Shown here: in pieces, positions 6,555 to 9,135 of the stretch
How the letters are laid out: every line of letters begins with the position of its first letter
Position numbering within the stretch: position 1 is the stretch's first letter
NCBI GenBank assembly: GCA_937967755.1
Contig: CALBTA010000134.1
Span: 1-9,135, forward strand
DNA: 9,135 nucleotides
Reading direction: 5' to 3'
DNA from: an uncultured Planctomycetaceae bacterium
GTDB taxonomy: Bacteria > Planctomycetota > Planctomycetia > Pirellulales > Pirellulaceae
Made by a program: the position numbers and the translations under genes
Notes under the pieces: generated by a model
The model's database searches: none
What the model was told of the DNA's origin: nothing
Seen by the model: only the letters and a program-made list of their open reading frames with translations

Positions 6555-9135
6555 CTACCACTTCATCTCCACCGAAAAGTTCATCTTGCCCTGCCGCAGA
6601 ACAATCGGGACGAGCAATTCACTGCGCCCTTCGATGGTTCTTACAAACGGCTTAGAGCTGCCGTTGGAAGTAATGCGGAAACGTAAGTTGTCATCCGCAA
6701 CAAACTGATCTCCATCGGCAACGATCTTCTCGCCTTGGGCGGCGCGGAAGTAGAAATCCTCAACGGCTTTGGCTGAAGACAACTCGAACGCCCTGCGCAC
6801 CACTGCCGCGTCGCGCAAGAATTCCGTACCGGGTGTTTCGCGCACTTCGACGTCACCAACTGCGTACAGGAACGTCGGAATCCGGTCTTCGTCAAGTTCG
6901 TACCCTTTGAACCGCCAGCCGTCGGGCATTCGGTTGGAACCAATCTTTGCCTTCGGCTTGTCGACGGGCCACGCCGCCGCGTCACTGGTCAGCTTTGCAA
7001 ACGCCGGGCCTTCAGGCAGGCGGACGATGTCGCTGGAAGGGATCTTGGCGTACTGTCCGGCACGGCCGTCCCAGACGGGTGCGGTGGTGATGAACGATCC
7101 GGTCCACGCGGCCCGCGTGCGGATCAGGTTCGCATCGAACGCCACGTGCGTCCGCTGGCGAAAGCCAACGAGGATCGTGTGCGCACCGAGCTGATCGACG
7201 AACGTGCGAAACACAATCGGTTCGTCGGTCGGTGTCAACTCTTTCCCATCGCCCGATCCCAAACCGGGCGGCGGTCCGGCCTTCTGGCCGACGCTTAAAT
7301 ACGCCCAAACCGCATCGATCTGTGCGTCGACTTCACCCCCTTGAATATCCTTGAAAAAAGTTTGCCCCTGCGGCCACGCCGACGGCATGCGGGTTCCGGG
7401 GCGCATCTTCTGCGGGTCTTTCAGCCAGGCGTGGAACCAGGCCGGCTTTAGGCGGCGCGAAGATTGCATCAGGTCCATCCCTTCGGCACCGGGCAGACGC
7501 AAATCACCCCACGCGTGACAGTTAATGCACGACAAGCCCTTGCTGCCGGCCAGCATCCGCCCGTCGTCAACGTGCCTGGGGGAAAACTCCGGCTCGCGCG
7601 CCGGGACTTTGCCGGCGTCGGCCTTTTCAAACAGTTCAACCGCATGCCCGATGTTCTCTTTGCCAAATTGCGGCATGCGGGTGGCCATGTAGGTGCGGTA
7701 CTTCTGGCCGGAAAACAGCATGTCGTCGAAGCCCTGGTGCGTCAGCTTCGCCCCCACTTCATGCAGCGGCGGCGGCAGGCGGCCCTCGTCGCCGAGATCG
7801 ACGACCCGCTCGTAAACGAAATAGTCGCTCTTGGCATCGCTCGGCCCGCCGACTTCGCCGCGCTGGTGGCAGGCGTAACAGTTCATCGCCGTCATCGTCC
7901 GATGCAAATGACCCGCGGCATCCAACTCTTTGGGCTTGGATTGCAACGACTTCAGCGATGTCTGCAGTGCTTCGATCTGCTGGGAATTGAAATCGTACTT
8001 CGGCAAGCCTCCCGCAGGCGTGGCGGACGCGCAGCCGTGGCGAGTCGCTGAGTTCAATCGGGCCAGCGGCATCGACGAGTTGATGTCGGCGAACTCTTCG
8101 CCCGACTCGTGGCACGATGCGCAGCGCAGCTTGGCAAACAGCTCGCGCCCTTTCTTCGCTTTCGCGGCATCGACTTGGAATTCAGCAATGCCGACTGGAA
8201 TCATCGCTGATGCGTTGTTCAGCAAGACTCCGCCGGCCAGCGGTTGGCGCTGCTTTGCACTGGGCGGCTGCCAGGCGAACGAAAACTCGTACCCGCCGCC
8301 CCCTTGCATGAAAGCGATTTCAATCGGGTGCCGGCCTTTGCGAAGCTGTACTGCACCTTCGGTTTCCTTTGGCGGGTGGTGGCCGTCGTTGTCGATTACG
8401 ATCTTGTCGTTGATGGTCACCACCGTACCATCATCCGACTTCACCCAAAACCGGTATTCACCGTCGGCAGGCACTTCCAGCAGCCCGTGGAACCGGACGC
8501 CGAAGTTCGATTTCGGCGTTGGCTTCTTTTCGGAAGCGAGCGCCGCGAACACATCTTTCAGATCAACCGCCGCGACCTGACCTTCAACATCGGGCGGTGC
8601 TTCGGCGAGGTCTTTCGCACTTTTGAAGTTGCCGTTGTAGAACGCGAACGCCACGCCCGCCCCCGGCGCGACTTCGTCTTCGCTGTACTGCTCTCGTAGC
8701 AGGTAAGCCGCGATGGCCCTGCCCTCGCCCGCTTGCAGATTGAGCGACGGCATCCGGCCCGAGGGGCGAACCTTCAGCGGGTCGTGCAGGAACGCCGCCA
8801 GTTCGTCCACGGTCGTCTTCATCGCCAGCGGCGGAAGCGGAACGGAAGGTTTGTCATCCGCCTGTGCTGCGGTCTCCGAAGGGTCTTCGTCGTCCGCTTC
8901 AATGAGATCCTCATCAATCAAATGCTTCGGCGGCGCATCGAACGCTTGATGGCAGGCCACGCAACCGACCGTATGATACAAGTCTCGGCCCCGGGCGATC
9001 TCGCTCAGGCTCGCCCCCGATGACTTCTGATCGATCAAATCGCCACGCGATGCAAGGTAGTGCACTAGCGCGTCGACAGACTCAGTTCGCTGCTTGTCGG
9101 TTAGCCCATGCATCACGTCGGGCATGGTTGTGCCG
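6555..9135 (-). CDS. PA14-domain multi-haem cytochrome c protein, N-terminus beyond the window
   Basis: This is a large, presumably periplasmic electron-transfer protein; at least 859 residues are in the window. The frame is open through the edge, and the first residues (GTTMPDVM, followed by a helix ending in ALVHYLAS) are the axial-Met end of a further class I cytochrome c domain, so the Met at 9125 is not the real start. Counting from that Met, haem motifs are CVACH (55-59, probable Met ligand 125), CASCH (335-339), CYACH (416-420, Met484) and CINCH (533-537, Met580). Between the first two lies a PA14-type carbohydrate-binding beta-barrel (about 155-300: GVRFHGLLEVPADGEYRFWV, SDDGTVVTIND, HPIEIAFMQGGGGYEFSFAW). 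An acidic linker (71-90) precedes it. The region after about 630 (VDQLGAHTILVGF, WDGRAGQY, SNRMPDGWRFKGYELDEDRIPTF) has no haem and is a C-terminal domain seen in related planctomycete proteins. The gene precedes the propeller gene on the same strand, 117 bases apart, suggesting a shared oxidation module. Confidence 0.9.
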   Translation of the reverse strand, partial: GTTMPDVMHGLTDKQRTESVDALVHYLASRGDLIDQKSSGASLSEIARGRDLYHTVGCVACHQAFDAPPKHLIDEDLIEADDEDPSETAAQADDKPSVPLPPLAMKTTVDELAAFLHDPLKVRPSGRMPSLNLQAGEGRAIAAYLLREQYSEDEVAPGAGVAFAFYNGNFKSAKDLAEAPPDVEGQVAAVDLKDVFAALASEKKPTPKSNFGVRFHGLLEVPADGEYRFWVKSDDGTVVTINDKIVIDNDGHHPPKETEGAVQLRKGRHPIEIAFMQGGGGYEFSFAWQPPSAKQRQPLAGGVLLNNASAMIPVGIAEFQVDAAKAKKGRELFAKLRCASCHESGEEFADINSSMPLARLNSATRHGCASATPAGGLPKYDFNSQQIEALQTSLKSLQSKPKELDAAGHLHRTMTAMNCYACHQRGEVGGPSDAKSDYFVYERVVDLGDEGRLPPPLHEVGAKLTHQGFDDMLFSGQKYRTYMATRMPQFGKENIGHAVELFEKADAGKVPAREPEFSPRHVDDGRMLAGSKGLSCINCHAWGDLRLPGAEGMDLMQSSRRLKPAWFHAWLKDPQKMRPGTRMPSAWPQGQTFFKDIQGGEVDAQIDAVWAYLSVGQKAGPPPGLGSGDGKELTPTDEPIVFRTFVDQLGAHTILVGFRQRTHVAFDANLIRTRAAWTGSFITTAPVWDGRAGQYAKIPSSDIVRLPEGPAFAKLTSDAAAWPVDKPKAKIGSNRMPDGWRFKGYELDEDRIPTFLYAVGDVEVRETPGTEFLRDAAVVRRAFELSSAKAVEDFYFRAAQGEKIVADGDQFVADDNLRFRITSNGSSKPFVRTIEGRSELLVPIVLRQGKMNFSVEMKW

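Noticed and set aside
7996..8050. GC-rich stretch in the cytochrome gene that looked like an inserted repeat (GCAGGCGTGGCGGACGCGC)
   Set aside because: The encoded segment HGCASATPAGGLPKYDF fits the pattern seen after CXXCH in this cytochrome family, the frame is intact, and no second copy is seen in the window.

Overview
The window reads as ordinary chromosomal DNA of a moderately GC-rich member of the Planctomycetota, probably Pirellulales-like. The reasons are the pairing of a giant PA14/multi-haem cytochrome c protein with a secreted beta-propeller dehydrogenase-like protein, a secreted HEAT-repeat protein, short palindromic repeats of the kind common in these genomes, and the habit of long intergenic leaders with often weak Shine-Dalgarno signals. 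The lineage call is an inference from gene content. No mobile element with a transposase, no tRNA or rRNA and no CRISPR array is visible.

Layout. (1) 16-1635, minus strand: an exported HEAT-repeat protein. (2) 1636-2023: a 388-base divergent intergenic region with a convincing sigma70-type promoter for the plus-strand genes and an interleaved pair of inverted repeats. (3) 2024-4126, plus strand: sucC and sucD, the two subunits of the TCA-cycle enzyme succinyl-CoA synthetase, 39 bases apart and presumably one transcript. (4) 4123-4791 (possibly 4842), minus strand: a nucleotidyltransferase-fold protein converging on sucD with a 4-base overlap of the stop codons. (5) 4842-6437, minus strand: a secreted beta-propeller protein of the glucose/sorbosone dehydrogenase-like type. 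(6) 6438-6554: an intercistronic gap which, together with the start of the propeller gene, carries four palindromes arranged as a nested inverted repeat. (7) 6555-9135, minus strand: a large cytochrome c protein with four CXXCH motifs and a PA14 domain, cut by the window edge at its N-terminus.

How they work together. SucC and SucD form one enzyme that couples succinyl-CoA cleavage to ATP or GTP synthesis. The cytochrome and the propeller protein are co-oriented, separated only by the palindrome region, and both are exported or expected to be. The likely picture is a periplasmic oxidation module in which the propeller protein oxidises or binds a sugar-like substrate and the multi-haem protein takes the electrons; this is inference. 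The nucleotidyltransferase-like gene follows the propeller gene but has its own promoter-like sequence, looks less GC-rich by eye, and is probably functionally unrelated. I found no clear evidence of a wholly new system. The most unusual local structure is the nested palindrome block at 6397-6548, one arm of which is translated in the annotated N-terminus of the propeller protein.
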